40,897 nucleotides of DNA from positions 1 to 40,897 of the forward strand of contig CAZMZC010000028.1 of assembly GCA_964570685.1 (NCBI GenBank). Direction: 5' to 3'. This document shows, one piece after another, positions 1 through 10,039 of the stretch. The notes below the pieces were generated by a model. It was not told the origin of the DNA, did not search any database, and was given only the letters and a program-made list of their open reading frames with translations. Source of the stretch: UBA1189 sp964570685. Its GTDB lineage: Bacteria; Bacteroidota; Bacteroidia; Bacteroidales; Bacteroidaceae. The position numbers were made by a program, and so were the translations under genes. Numbering within the stretch: position 1 is the first letter of the stretch; each line of letters begins with the position of its first letter.

Positions 1-31
1 CAAAGGTACAATCCAACTGTAAGGGGGACAA
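1..31 (-). promoter_or_regulatory. Promoter for a gene left of the window
   Basis: On the minus strand a TTG (29-31) is followed after 20 bases by TACCTTTG (1-8), matching the Bacteroidetes -33/-7 promoter consensus. It fires leftwards out of the window. Its position directly behind the pectate lyase gene suggests that the pectin operon ends with that gene and a new transcription unit begins here. Confidence 0.6.
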
Positions 32-77
32 TGGGCACTTTATCGAATGCTTACAAATGATATAAAAAAGGGAGTAA

Positions 78-2201
78 TCAGCGATTGTTCCAGAACACCT
101 TCTGTCCGCCAACAATATAGATTCCTGTAGGAAGGCCTTGGAGGGCATGCTTGTAGTATACACCCTTGCGAACAAGCTGGTTGCCCACGGTATATACATT
201 GACATATTCACGCAAGGGAAGCTCTACGGCAGACTCTATACCTGTATCAAGGTTGCGAGCCCAAAGTGTCATCACCATCACCACCTGCTGACCAGAAAAC
301 TTGACGGGAAGAGTGCCTTTAACGGCTGAAGGCAGGGTGACGCTATGTGAGGCCACCGTGTAATTTCCATTGGCATCTTTGCGGGGAAACACATACTGTG
401 AGCTGCCATAAGTGGTACTCCCCAACTGGGCTATGTAGCCATCGGCATCATCATAGTTGCAGTAGCCTGTGAAATCCATAGCCGTTATCTCTACATTATC
501 AGGAAGGTTGATGGTATAGACTTGATTGCGCGAATACTTGATGCCATCTTCCTTACCTGTAGCATACCCTTTGCCTGTAGTGATGCTATAGCCGCCCTGA
601 AAGCCCCAGTTGCCATCAATACAAGTAGAGGCCGAGAGGGTCACGGCATCACCCTTACCGGCATTCTCATCTATGATAGTATAACCCTGCGGCTCGCCAT
701 CGGCCATACCGCCCTGCATGATATCATCGACAAGGCTGTTCATATACACTTCGAGCATGGTGTAGCCCTCTTCGTTGGTAGCGTTGCCGTCGGAGGCATC
801 AGTAGGATTGAGTCCATGGGCACTCTCCCACTCGTCGGGCATGCCGTCGCGGTCGGTATCAGTGGGGCACGCAAGACTCTCGAGTGTAGGCCAGGCGCTC
901 CAGTCATCGGGTGCATTGGATGGGCGATTGTCTTCCTGCGAATTGATGATACCGGGCAGTGAGTTGAATAGGCCGACGCCTGTGTGGCTTGCCTTACCGT
1001 ACTGCGTGTCGTAGACCATCATAGAGTCCACCTCATCACGAGAAAGCGATGCACCGGCATACTTTAGTACCTTCTCATAGGCTGTGGCAGCATCGTGGGT
1101 GGTGACATATACAAAGTCCATAGGCTCGGTCAGGCGCATGGTATCCCGCACGGTCTGGTTGTAAAGGCCATCGTTGCTCGATGAGGAGATTTGATTGTAT
1201 ATACCATAAGTCCAGTTGTCGGCCGTGACATTGCTATGGAGCGTGTTCACATTGCCATCAACATAGAAGTCGCCCCACACATGCTTGGTGGGCTCATAGG
1301 CAGGGTATCCTACCACATACTCTGCCGTGCGTATACCGATACCGGCAATACGTTGCTGGATGCTGGTATTGCGCTTCTCTGTAGCGGGGCCGGGCTTATA
1401 GTAGTTGTTGACGATGTTGACCGTCATGGCCTCGCCACCGTAGCACCCGTTGCCTCCCCAATTGTAGATGACATTGTTGCGCATGTCCATACGCTCATCG
1501 AGCTGTGTGGTATAGCGCGGGCCAAGGCGTGGAGTACGGCTACTGTGATGGGCTATGAGGTTGTGATGATACGATGCACCACTACCACCCCAGTTGCCAC
1601 CGTAGCCATGGTTGCCCTTGCTATGGCCGGCATTGTACATACTCTGTGAGACGATGCACCACTGCACGGTCATATTCTCACAGCCATATACCGAGAGGCA
1701 CTCGTCGACACTCCAGCTCGTAGAGCAGTGGTCTACCATGATGTCCTTCTGGTCCATACCGCCCAGTCCGTCGCCTTCATGATAGGCTACATACTTGTTG
1801 CCCAAACGAAAGCGCATAAAGCGGATGATGACGTTGCTGGCATTGATGGTAAACGGATAGTCGGCCACACAGATGCCATCGCCAGGAGCCGTTTGTCCGG
1901 CAATAGTGACATTGCCTGTAGACACAGAGAGTGCAGACTTCAGATGGATGGTTCCCGACACATCGAATACGATGGTCTTCACACCCTTCTGCGACAAGGC
2001 CCAACGGAGCGAACCTTCCACGCTATCATTCAAGGTGGTCACGTGGTATACTGCACCGCCACGACCACCCGTCACATAGCGTCCGAAGCCCTCGGCACCA
2101 GGAAAGGCAGGTAGCTTTTCCACCTCATCGGCCGAAACAGCGAGCGGCAGCATGAGGAGAGCCAGCAGCAGGCTATTATATATATATGTATAGTGTTTCA
2201 T
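78..2201 (-). CDS. Secreted pectate lyase, family PL1
   Basis: Cleaves polygalacturonate (pectin backbone) by calcium-dependent beta-elimination. A signal peptide (residues 1-24, ending LAVSA) is followed by a right-handed beta-helix that opens with PGAEGFGRYVTGGRGG, typical of Bacteroidetes PL1 enzymes. DHCSTSWSVDE (about residue 155) supplies the calcium-binding acids and SSRTPRLG (about 220) the catalytic Arg. DTDRDGMPDEWE (about 445) is a calcium-binding thrombospondin-3/EF-hand-like loop. The last roughly 80 residues form a small beta domain ending in a GIYIVGGQK tail that resembles PorSS-type sorting domains. At 707 residues it is longer than a bare PL1 domain because of this C-terminal extension. 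It is the last gene of the nine-gene operon and is separated from the upstream gene by a hairpin. Family assignment is firm; exact substrate (homogalacturonan or methylated pectin) is inferred. Confidence 0.92.
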   Translation of the reverse strand: MKHYTYIYNSLLLALLMLPLAVSADEVEKLPAFPGAEGFGRYVTGGRGGAVYHVTTLNDSVEGSLRWALSQKGVKTIVFDVSGTIHLKSALSVSTGNVTIAGQTAPGDGICVADYPFTINASNVIIRFMRFRLGNKYVAYHEGDGLGGMDQKDIMVDHCSTSWSVDECLSVYGCENMTVQWCIVSQSMYNAGHSKGNHGYGGNWGGSGASYHHNLIAHHSSRTPRLGPRYTTQLDERMDMRNNVIYNWGGNGCYGGEAMTVNIVNNYYKPGPATEKRNTSIQQRIAGIGIRTAEYVVGYPAYEPTKHVWGDFYVDGNVNTLHSNVTADNWTYGIYNQISSSSNDGLYNQTVRDTMRLTEPMDFVYVTTHDAATAYEKVLKYAGASLSRDEVDSMMVYDTQYGKASHTGVGLFNSLPGIINSQEDNRPSNAPDDWSAWPTLESLACPTDTDRDGMPDEWESAHGLNPTDASDGNATNEEGYTMLEVYMNSLVDDIMQGGMADGEPQGYTIIDENAGKGDAVTLSASTCIDGNWGFQGGYSITTGKGYATGKEDGIKYSRNQVYTINLPDNVEITAMDFTGYCNYDDADGYIAQLGSTTYGSSQYVFPRKDANGNYTVASHSVTLPSAVKGTLPVKFSGQQVVMVMTLWARNLDTGIESAVELPLREYVNVYTVGNQLVRKGVYYKHALQGLPTGIYIVGGQKVFWNNR

Positions 2202-2220
2202 AATAGATACTGAAATAGAG

Positions 2221-2258
2221 GAAAAGAGGCTCCAACTCCTTCAAGGAGCGGAGCCTCT
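2221..2258 (-). terminator. Hairpin between beta-helix gene and pectate lyase gene
   Basis: Perfect 9-bp arms AGAGGCTCC (2225-2233) and GGAGCCTCT (2250-2258), with an inner CTCC/GGAG stem. In the minus-strand transcript the stem is followed by TTTTCC. It may act as a partial terminator or a 3'-end stabilising stem that lowers pectate lyase expression relative to upstream genes. Confidence 0.5.
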
Positions 2259-2285
2259 ACCTATGTGATTGCTTGTGCAAACAGA

Positions 2286-5006
2286 TTACTTCACGATGAA
2301 CTTATAACCGTTCTGCAAGTAGATGCCCTTGGTAGGATTAGCTACTTGGCGACCGGTAAGGTCGTAGATAGGAGCATTGAGGTTGAGCTCAGGCTGAGCG
2401 ATAGTTACGTTCTCAATACCATTTCCATCGGTTTCATAAACGAATCCCATCAGACCTAATTTAGAACCAGCACAATAGAGATAGTAAGTTTTATTTGCTT
2501 CAAGCTTTACAGGTTCCAACGGTCCATAATACTTTGCGTCCGATACGTAATCATTATAACCGCCCAAGACTGTGCCTGCGCCATCGTTGAAATACAACTT
2601 CTTGCCAGAGTTCAAAACGACATACGCAGTCAACGTACCCTCTTGAGTTGTTGTAAACTCATAATACGTACCAGTTGTCGGAGCAGCAGAAGCACCAGGA
2701 TTACTTCCATTGGATTTAGGATTACCACCATTACCTGCCACATGGTTGGTTATTTCAAGATCTCCATATACGGCAGAGTATGCGTTTACACCCCATGCTG
2801 CAGTTTCTGTTTCAGAACCAAACTTCAAAGTAATACCAGGCACCTTATCCTCAATCATACCAGGAGTTACCTCATAAAGGGGTGTACAGAACCAAGCGTT
2901 CGCGGGATATTGAATCTGTGTTGTGCGACCGTAGGTCACCAGGATGTTACCTGTGTACTCAAAGCCGTCGCCAGCCTCCCATGTAGTGATAGGATGTACG
3001 ATAGGCTCAGAAGTAGCGTCACCAATCCAACGTACATATACAGAATCCTGGTCGTTGGCATCGGCAGGCAGTGTGCCAGCCAGCTCATACCACTTCATGT
3101 ACTCAGCGAGAGTAACCTCGGCAAACTTGGTCCATGTAAGGCTGTCGAGTGAGTACTCGAGAGTCTGTACGGTATTGGCGCAGTTGTCGGTACCAACATA
3201 AGATGACACCTTGATATCGGCAAAGCCCTTGGTAGACATCAGCATATAGATATAGTTGAGCTTACCTGCCAACTTATCGCCCTGCGGAGTGCGGCGTGAA
3301 ACGATGTTCATACGCTGAGCGGGATCCTCAAGCTCGGCAAACTTGCCGGCACGAGTCTGCATCACTGAATCCTTGTAGCTCTCAATACTTGCATCCCATG
3401 TAGCCACCTTCAATACTGCTTGATAAGTAGTATTGTTGTCATAGAACATATCGGCCTTATAAGAAGCGAGGTTGCCATTACCCGAGAAACCGGGGAAGTC
3501 GAATACAGCGATGTAGTCCTCAACCTCCTCGAATGTAGCCGTCAAGTTGGTCACAGTCTCGGTGATGGTGAGTGTACGTGCCAAGTCGGTAGAGCCATCT
3601 TCCCAACCCTTGAAGTTGGTCAATGTGCGATAGTAAGAGTTGTGAGCATCCAAGGTTACGGTAATCTCATCGCCCTTGTAGTAGATTTCCTTCTCAGGAG
3701 TAATGGTGTAGGTCACGAAGGGACAGCCCTCGATAGCTACGTTGATCTGAGCCTTTACCTTGAACTCATCTACATAAGCCCAAGCCGGACCAATGGGAAG
3801 AACGGTACCTGTAGGCATCGTACTAACCTTGTCATACTCGGCACCCATGGTATACATCGGGTTGCTCTTCAAGATGCTATAGTCGCCGCTGATGGGAGAA
3901 GCGAAAGTCTCGGTCTCGCCCCAAGTAAGAGCGACATCTGTAGTCGTATAGTTTCCTACAGTGTCAGCATAGAGCCATGTGTGCTCACCTGTCTCAGCAT
4001 CCTTGATGTTACCGGCAGTCCAGTTGCTGTAGCCATCAATAACATTGTTCTTACCAATCACCATACCGTATGCAGCACTCAGAATCTTAGGTTTGCGAGT
4101 ACCTGTAGAGTCTACAGTAACGTACTGGCTCTCGAAAGTAGGCACGGCCAAGATGTTGTTGTTGATGAAGTACTTGCTCTGGGGGCCGAGGTAGTTGCCG
4201 GGATTGAGCAACTGGAACGGCTGGCTTGCACCACCAGCACCAATAGCCACGATATTGTTCTCAAAGATAAAGTCGGTGTTGATACCCAGACCTGTGGGGT
4301 CGGTAATGTAGCTCATCTGGAAGAGGAACTTACAATAAGGCATATCGAAGAATACGTTATCCTTGATGGTCACATATCTGGGAGTCTGCCCGAAATAGAT
4401 CAACGGCCAGTTGTTACCTTCAGCAATCATATTCTTGTGTACCTTACAATCAGACATCTCGAAGTAGTTGATGATACTACCGTCCTTGTAGTCGCCTTCT
4501 GCATCGAGGATACCATCGTTATCAGTATCAATAGAATCCTTGGCAGGAACAGAGCGATAGAATGAACGGGCGATGTTTGTAATCTCGCAATTCTTTACCA
4601 CGAAAGAGTCGATAGGACAGTACACCTTGTTCCAGTAGAAAATCTGACCAGAAGTAGCGGTATTACCGGCACGGTACTGCAAGCTGATGTTGCTGAAGAA
4701 GAGGCTCAGGTCATTGTTGTCCTGCATAGCCTGACCATTGATACCGGCTAGCAACTGAGGCATCTTGTCATACTCGGTCTGATTACTTGTAACAACAATC
4801 TTACCACCGGTAGGAACAGTCACCTGACCGATGTTTACTTCACCTTCCCAATCACAGATGATGGTGTTACGGTTACCGGCACCTTCAAGGCTGTTCCATG
4901 CCTCGATGAACGAAGTCTTGTCTGTGACAGTCTTCGTCCAGTCTGCATGGGCAGTAAAAGGTACACACAACGCAAGTGCAAATGCACATAATGTACTTTT
5001 TTTCAT
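2286..5006 (-). CDS. Large secreted beta-helix protein, DUF4957/DUF5123-like
   Basis: Probable extracellular pectin-binding or pectin-lyase-fold protein encoded with SusCD genes; catalytic activity is not established. It has a signal peptide (1-21, ending TAHA). Residues about 30-400 have the repetitive short-strand pattern of a parallel beta-helix (VKNCEITNIA, FFSNISLQY, FIFENNIVAIGAG), as in the DUF4957/DUF5123 proteins of pectin loci. A DTDNDGILD loop (about 169) looks like a calcium site. FKGWEDGSTDLARTLTI (about 465) resembles an InlB-type beta repeat, and two further beta-sandwich-like regions follow. The C-terminus, IYDLTGRQVANPTKGIYLQNG, is a PorSS-like sorting tail. No Arg/Asp arrangement like that of the neighbouring PL1 was recognised, so it may be a binding protein. 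Confidence 0.72.
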   Translation of the reverse strand: MKKSTLCAFALALCVPFTAHADWTKTVTDKTSFIEAWNSLEGAGNRNTIICDWEGEVNIGQVTVPTGGKIVVTSNQTEYDKMPQLLAGINGQAMQDNNDLSLFFSNISLQYRAGNTATSGQIFYWNKVYCPIDSFVVKNCEITNIARSFYRSVPAKDSIDTDNDGILDAEGDYKDGSIINYFEMSDCKVHKNMIAEGNNWPLIYFGQTPRYVTIKDNVFFDMPYCKFLFQMSYITDPTGLGINTDFIFENNIVAIGAGGASQPFQLLNPGNYLGPQSKYFINNNILAVPTFESQYVTVDSTGTRKPKILSAAYGMVIGKNNVIDGYSNWTAGNIKDAETGEHTWLYADTVGNYTTTDVALTWGETETFASPISGDYSILKSNPMYTMGAEYDKVSTMPTGTVLPIGPAWAYVDEFKVKAQINVAIEGCPFVTYTITPEKEIYYKGDEITVTLDAHNSYYRTLTNFKGWEDGSTDLARTLTITETVTNLTATFEEVEDYIAVFDFPGFSGNGNLASYKADMFYDNNTTYQAVLKVATWDASIESYKDSVMQTRAGKFAELEDPAQRMNIVSRRTPQGDKLAGKLNYIYMLMSTKGFADIKVSSYVGTDNCANTVQTLEYSLDSLTWTKFAEVTLAEYMKWYELAGTLPADANDQDSVYVRWIGDATSEPIVHPITTWEAGDGFEYTGNILVTYGRTTQIQYPANAWFCTPLYEVTPGMIEDKVPGITLKFGSETETAAWGVNAYSAVYGDLEITNHVAGNGGNPKSNGSNPGASAAPTTGTYYEFTTTQEGTLTAYVVLNSGKKLYFNDGAGTVLGGYNDYVSDAKYYGPLEPVKLEANKTYYLYCAGSKLGLMGFVYETDGNGIENVTIAQPELNLNAPIYDLTGRQVANPTKGIYLQNGYKFIVK

Positions 5007-5066
5007 AATTGATGAGTTTTTAGTTATACATAAAATATATAAAGATAATTCACTGCTTTCTACTCA

Positions 5067-6866
5067 TTACTTCTCCAAGTTCCACTGGATAAAGTAGTTT
5101 TTCTCTATAGCTGCCCTAACCTTACCATCCTTGCCTACTGACAGATACTTGGGAGCAACACGGTCGGCCACAATACTGGCATCCTTACCATAACGCTCGG
5201 CCATCTTACACAGATAGCTGTACGATTTACCTTCAGCTACATACTCGAGCAGGTGCTCGTCGACAATAGCCAAGTCGTAGGCTTTGATACGCTCTGCCTC
5301 GCTAGCATACTCTTCGGGAGCCTTCAGGTCATGATGCGTACCACAGGCACTACCAGCAATACCATTGTTGCCATAGCCACCGGCATCACCAAACCAAGTG
5401 ATATATTCGGGTGCCCATCCTTCAGGCATAGTCTCACCAGCTGCATAGCTGGGGCGTTCGGCAAACTCCTCGGTGAGTCCTCCATTGAGCAGTGCACGAG
5501 CCTGACGCCAGTTGCCCAGGTGATTCTCGGCCTCGGCCAGAAGGAAATGGAAATCGTGTCCACGGAAGGTGACGATGGTAGGCTGTATCTCAAAGATGTT
5601 GCTACGAAGATATTGGAAGTTACGCACATCACCGTCATAATAATAGTAATACTTGGTGAGCGCCTCTTCGCCTCCCAGTGTATTCATCACCATCTTTTGA
5701 GTCAATCCACGGATATCACTCTCTGCATACAGACTCTTGCCATACTCTGAGGGTTTAAGGAAATACCCCTCACCACGACCGGGCCATGTGGGGCAGAAAT
5801 ACTGTACGAGACGATTGCGTTGATGATTGTCGTAGTCATACATAATGCCACTGACCAACTGGAACTTCTGTCCTACTTGCTCACTGGCGAAAATCTTATA
5901 ATACACGCGGCTCATATCGCTCTGTAGCTGAATACCAATCTGGTATACGCCATCGCGCTCGTCCTCCTCGTCATTCTCCGTATCAGGGGCATCATTGACA
6001 CCGGGCACCTTTATCGTACCCGTATGCACTCCATACATATATTGCAGTAGCATATCACGTATTGACAGCCACTCACCCTTGGCCGCCTCTTCGCTCAGAT
6101 AGTTGCAGCGCCATGAACCCAGTTCGGCACGTAACAAGACGTAGGGAGGGGTCAAGTATTGCCAGTAGCCGTACTGTGCCTCATCTTCCATCTCCTCATC
6201 GAGCCATGCCACCCAATCCATCACGACATCGGCATCAATCTGGACGCCATCGACCACGATACCATTCTCCAGCAGGGAGATACACTTCTCGGTAAGTTCC
6301 TGCATGGTGCATTTGGTGAATATCTCTGTATTGCTAAGGTCGACCAGCTCCTCCAATGCATCATCGAACCAATAGGCTTCACCATAAATACGACCAAGCA
6401 TATAGTATGCCCAAACCTTGATGCGGATAGTGCTGCTAAGCAATGCCACGAAATTTGTCTCCGACTTCTCGCTCATGCTACTCTGTACCCGCTTATGATA
6501 CTCGTCCATCTTGTGGATATAGTCGTTACAGGCGATGACTATAGCATAGTAGCAAGTAGGGTCGGCATATTCGTTGCCATCGGTATCTTCATAGTTGTAG
6601 ATATTCTGCAAGGAGACGGGGGCGTTTCTGGTAATCTCCAACACACTGGCACGTGTATCAGTAAGGAATATGGAGTGGTCACCCGCATCCTGCATTCTGG
6701 TATAGATACCCAAGAATCCCTTATACATCTCATCATCCTTTGATATATAGTCATCCGTATTGATGATATTGTTGGGATCGGTCTGGAAAAAGTCTTCGCA
6801 AGACTGCAGCATAAGTGCCCCAAAGACACTCATGACTGTCAATAAGTATATGTTAACTCGTTTCAT
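5067..6866 (-). CDS. SusD/RagB-family surface glycan-binding lipoprotein (downstream pair)
   Basis: Outer-membrane lipoprotein that captures oligosaccharide and forms the lid of its SusC partner. The signal peptide ends in the lipobox LQSC, with the lipidated Cys at about residue 23, followed by the SusD-like EDFFQTDP start. TPR-like helices follow (AYYMLGRIYGEAYWFDDALEELV), and late in the protein RGHDFHFLLAEAENHLGN matches the conserved SusD helix around the R-x-x-[DE]-x-x-L-L-x-A-E motif. The length of 599 residues is usual. It starts 7 bases after the preceding SusC stop, so the two are co-transcribed and probably work as a complex. The ligand is inferred to be pectic from the following pectate lyase. 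Confidence 0.93.
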   Translation of the reverse strand: MKRVNIYLLTVMSVFGALMLQSCEDFFQTDPNNIINTDDYISKDDEMYKGFLGIYTRMQDAGDHSIFLTDTRASVLEITRNAPVSLQNIYNYEDTDGNEYADPTCYYAIVIACNDYIHKMDEYHKRVQSSMSEKSETNFVALLSSTIRIKVWAYYMLGRIYGEAYWFDDALEELVDLSNTEIFTKCTMQELTEKCISLLENGIVVDGVQIDADVVMDWVAWLDEEMEDEAQYGYWQYLTPPYVLLRAELGSWRCNYLSEEAAKGEWLSIRDMLLQYMYGVHTGTIKVPGVNDAPDTENDEEDERDGVYQIGIQLQSDMSRVYYKIFASEQVGQKFQLVSGIMYDYDNHQRNRLVQYFCPTWPGRGEGYFLKPSEYGKSLYAESDIRGLTQKMVMNTLGGEEALTKYYYYYDGDVRNFQYLRSNIFEIQPTIVTFRGHDFHFLLAEAENHLGNWRQARALLNGGLTEEFAERPSYAAGETMPEGWAPEYITWFGDAGGYGNNGIAGSACGTHHDLKAPEEYASEAERIKAYDLAIVDEHLLEYVAEGKSYSYLCKMAERYGKDASIVADRVAPKYLSVGKDGKVRAAIEKNYFIQWNLEK

Positions 6867-6873
6867 ATCTACA

Positions 6874-9800
6874 TTAGAAGTTTAAGTTGAACCCAATTTT
6901 CACTGTCACAGGCATAGCAAACTTTGCATAGTCGAAGCCTCGTAAGCTCTCGTCGTATGAATAGGCAAACTCGGGGTCAGAACCCAAATAGTCGGTCAAC
7001 GTAAAGAGGTTCTCACCAGCCAAATAGATAGAGCCGGAACGCACGAGCGAGAAGAGATTGTCGAAATGATAAGCCACCTTCAAGCTACGCAACTTCAGAT
7101 AATCGGCATCCTCAATCCAACGGTCTGAGAAGAGATTATTGCCCGAGGGGTCGCCATATGCTGCTCGAGGAAGCTTGGCATCCTGACCTTCTACCTGCCA
7201 ACGATTGAGTACGGCAGTAGATTGATTGTAGAAGTTGTCCATCGATTCCAACTCACGACGAGTAGCATTGTAAGCTCTGTTGCCTATTGAGTATGCGAAA
7301 TCGGCTTGGAGTGACACTCTCTTGAAGCGAAGCATTGTATTGAACCCACCAAAGAAATCGGGCTGTGCCGAACCGAGGTTCACCTTATCCTTATCATCAA
7401 TTATCTTATCGTCGTTCTGGTCTACGAAGATCACATCACCAGCTTGATACTTGGTGCCATACTTGTTGGTCAAGCCTGCTTGTAATGCCTCTTCGCTTGT
7501 GGCATATATGCCAGCCGTCTGGTATCCATAGTATTGATAAGGTGCCTCGCCTACTTGCATACGCACTTGCGCGTCATCATTATTATAATCGGTGTATGTA
7601 AATATGTGCTCGGTCTGCTTGTCGCCTAACGACTCTACCCTATTTCTTACAATGGCTGTGTTGGCCGAAATCACCCAGTCAAAATTCTTGGTATGTATAG
7701 GATTGATGCGTACCGATGCTTCCAGACCCTTTCCTGAAATCTCTCCACGGTTGTCGTAATACACCGTCGAACCATAGACCTCAGAAATGTCGCTATTGAG
7801 TAAGAGGTCGTACGAATTGTTGGCAAACAGGTTGACACCAGCACCCAGCTTACCGGCAAACATAGAAAGTTCAAGTCCTAAGTCAACCTGCTTGGTCTTT
7901 TCCCACTCCAACCGTCCGTTGGGAACATTGGAACGGTTGATTGTACCAAGGTTCAAGAAATTCTTGTTCAGATAGTAGTTCTTGGCATAGTTCGATGAGA
8001 AACGGCTGTTACCCGTCATGCTTGCCTCCAACGACAGATTAAGCATATTGAAGCAGTTGGGCAAGGCACCCGTATTTGCCGCCATAAAGGTAACCCCAGC
8101 GAATGGGAAGAAGCCAAAGCGAGGAGCATCAACACCCGACACACTCGTGCCATCAATAGAGACACCCGCCGAGGTGCGGAGCAGATGGTTATAGGTATAA
8201 TCTGCACGCAACAAATAGCTCATATAGTTCCATGCGATATTGTCGCCATCAATCACCTTTTCGTCTTGTGTCTTGTCCAATGTCTTGTAGTAGTCATTGG
8301 CCGTATTGTAACCCGAAGCAAAATCATACTCTATATCCTTCATCATTACACGAGCCGAAGCCAATGCACTTATCTTATGTACTGAGTTGAACGTACGGTT
8401 ATAGTTGCCACTCAATGAGAAATAGTTGTTGAGCTGACGGCTCACACCCATCGACACCTTGTTGCGGCCTGTACCATACACTTGAGGGGTAATTGCCTGA
8501 TTAGTCACTCCCGGCACAAACAGGGTCTCCTCTGTATAGTTGTAATAAAGGCTATACAATCCTGTAAATTTAAGATAGCTGTTGGCATGGTAGTTAAGAC
8601 CTATACGCATATTCACGTCATAAATCTTATCTTTAGCCTCCAGGGTGTTGACAATCGCCAGAGGATTGCTCACATTGTCGTAAGCAAAATTGGGATTGCT
8701 GCTTACATTCCATCCATTGTATGTAGCATATTGGTCGAGTAGCGACCCATCGTCCTGTTTCTTGTAGGGACTAATCAGCGGCATGGCATTATAAGCCGCT
8801 AACATCGGGTTGGTTTCAAACGCCATGCCTTGGTTTTGAAGGTCACTGGTCACATAAGCCAGACTGACATTGGTAAAGATGTCTACATTACGGCTTACCA
8901 ACACATTGGAACCTATCAACGTATGGAAACGGTCATTTCCCGTATTACGTATAGTGCCGTCGTCCTTCGTATAGCCGAAAGATATATTGTACTTGGCAAT
9001 CTCATCACCACCCTCTACACGGAACACATTCTCGGTAGAGAAGGCCGTATGCTGGATTTCATCAGACCAGTCGGTATCTTCATTGAACAGATAGGAATAG
9101 TAGTTCTTCTCATTTTGCAGGAAAGGATAATCGACCATCAAGTTGGTCATATTGGAATAGTGGGTCAACCCAATATCCTGCAAATAACGACGATACTGGG
9201 CTGAGTTCATTACGGGGAAAGAGCGCTGGGCTAGATTCAGTCCATACTGTCCGCTATATGAAATACGGGTATCCAGATTATCCGATGTAGGCTGCGCTGT
9301 CTCAATGAGAATAACTCCATTGGATGCCAACGAACCATACATAGCTGCATCGGCTCCTTTCAATACGGATATACTCTTTATATCTCTTGGGCTATAGGCA
9401 AAAAGCACATCACGTGAATAGCCATTGATGACACCCGATACACCCTGATTGGTCAGATAAGGAATGCCATTGATGACAATCAACGGATTATTCTCTGCTA
9501 CCATGCTATGCACACCACGGATATTCATGTAAGCGCCTTCTCCAGGAAGACCGCTTTTCTCAATCACGCGCAATCCGGCAAAGCCATTATGAGCGGCTGC
9601 ACTCACGGAGAACTCGTCAGAGAAGTCTTTGTTCTCCAATGTTGCCGCAGAGGCCGACTTCTCGTTGGCCGCAACCTTACCATAGGGAGTGACGAGATTA
9701 CCAGCATAGAAGAACTCCTTCTCGGGCACCAACATAATATAATATGTCTGGTCCTTCGACTGCTTGACAAGATAATCCAAAGGCAACTCCTGAGCATAAT

Positions 9801-10038
9801 AGCCGTCGGCTTTGATCTGCAGATTTGCCAACTTGGCATCGGTCTCAAACTTGAAGAATCCTTTGTCATCAGTGACTACATGAATATCGTGTTCGGGAAC
9901 AGAGACCATAGCGCCTACTACCGGGCGATTGTCCGTACCCTTGACCTGTGTACTCACCACATAGCGCTGAGCCGACATGCTGAATGCAATGCCACAAGTC
10001 GCTAAAAATATACTTAACCTCTTCATAGAATACCACAC
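6874..10038 (-). CDS. SusC/RagA-type TonB-dependent outer-membrane transporter (downstream pair)
   Basis: TonB-driven importer of oligosaccharides. The likely start is the fifth codon (MKRLSIFLATC, position 10026), because that gives a normal signal peptide ending SMSAQ. A carboxypeptidase-regulatory-like beta-sandwich occupies about 25-105. The plug follows, with MNIRGVHSMVAENNPLIVING (about 167-190) and IKSISVLKGADAAMYGSLASNG (about 218-240), and a 22-strand barrel ends in the terminal Phe of GFNLNF. The sequence between the CarboxypepD-like domain and the plug lacks the commonest SusC signature, so this is a divergent SusC. It lies 1 base from the FAS1 gene before it (13 with the preferred start) and 7 bases from its SusD. 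Confidence 0.93.
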   Translation of the reverse strand: MWYSMKRLSIFLATCGIAFSMSAQRYVVSTQVKGTDNRPVVGAMVSVPEHDIHVVTDDKGFFKFETDAKLANLQIKADGYYAQELPLDYLVKQSKDQTYYIMLVPEKEFFYAGNLVTPYGKVAANEKSASAATLENKDFSDEFSVSAAAHNGFAGLRVIEKSGLPGEGAYMNIRGVHSMVAENNPLIVINGIPYLTNQGVSGVINGYSRDVLFAYSPRDIKSISVLKGADAAMYGSLASNGVILIETAQPTSDNLDTRISYSGQYGLNLAQRSFPVMNSAQYRRYLQDIGLTHYSNMTNLMVDYPFLQNEKNYYSYLFNEDTDWSDEIQHTAFSTENVFRVEGGDEIAKYNISFGYTKDDGTIRNTGNDRFHTLIGSNVLVSRNVDIFTNVSLAYVTSDLQNQGMAFETNPMLAAYNAMPLISPYKKQDDGSLLDQYATYNGWNVSSNPNFAYDNVSNPLAIVNTLEAKDKIYDVNMRIGLNYHANSYLKFTGLYSLYYNYTEETLFVPGVTNQAITPQVYGTGRNKVSMGVSRQLNNYFSLSGNYNRTFNSVHKISALASARVMMKDIEYDFASGYNTANDYYKTLDKTQDEKVIDGDNIAWNYMSYLLRADYTYNHLLRTSAGVSIDGTSVSGVDAPRFGFFPFAGVTFMAANTGALPNCFNMLNLSLEASMTGNSRFSSNYAKNYYLNKNFLNLGTINRSNVPNGRLEWEKTKQVDLGLELSMFAGKLGAGVNLFANNSYDLLLNSDISEVYGSTVYYDNRGEISGKGLEASVRINPIHTKNFDWVISANTAIVRNRVESLGDKQTEHIFTYTDYNNDDAQVRMQVGEAPYQYYGYQTAGIYATSEEALQAGLTNKYGTKYQAGDVIFVDQNDDKIIDDKDKVNLGSAQPDFFGGFNTMLRFKRVSLQADFAYSIGNRAYNATRRELESMDNFYNQSTAVLNRWQVEGQDAKLPRAAYGDPSGNNLFSDRWIEDADYLKLRSLKVAYHFDNLFSLVRSGSIYLAGENLFTLTDYLGSDPEFAYSYDESLRGFDYAKFAMPVTVKIGFNLNF

Positions 10039-10039
10039 A

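Noticed and set aside
138..329. Short frame encoding consecutive His residues, resembling a tag
   Set aside because: Antisense to the pectate lyase gene and produced by a CAT/CAC repeat there; not a vector remnant.
3420..4565. 381-codon plus-strand open frame
   Set aside because: It lies wholly antisense to the beta-helix gene, has no promoter or recognisable domain, and reflects codon bias of the real gene.
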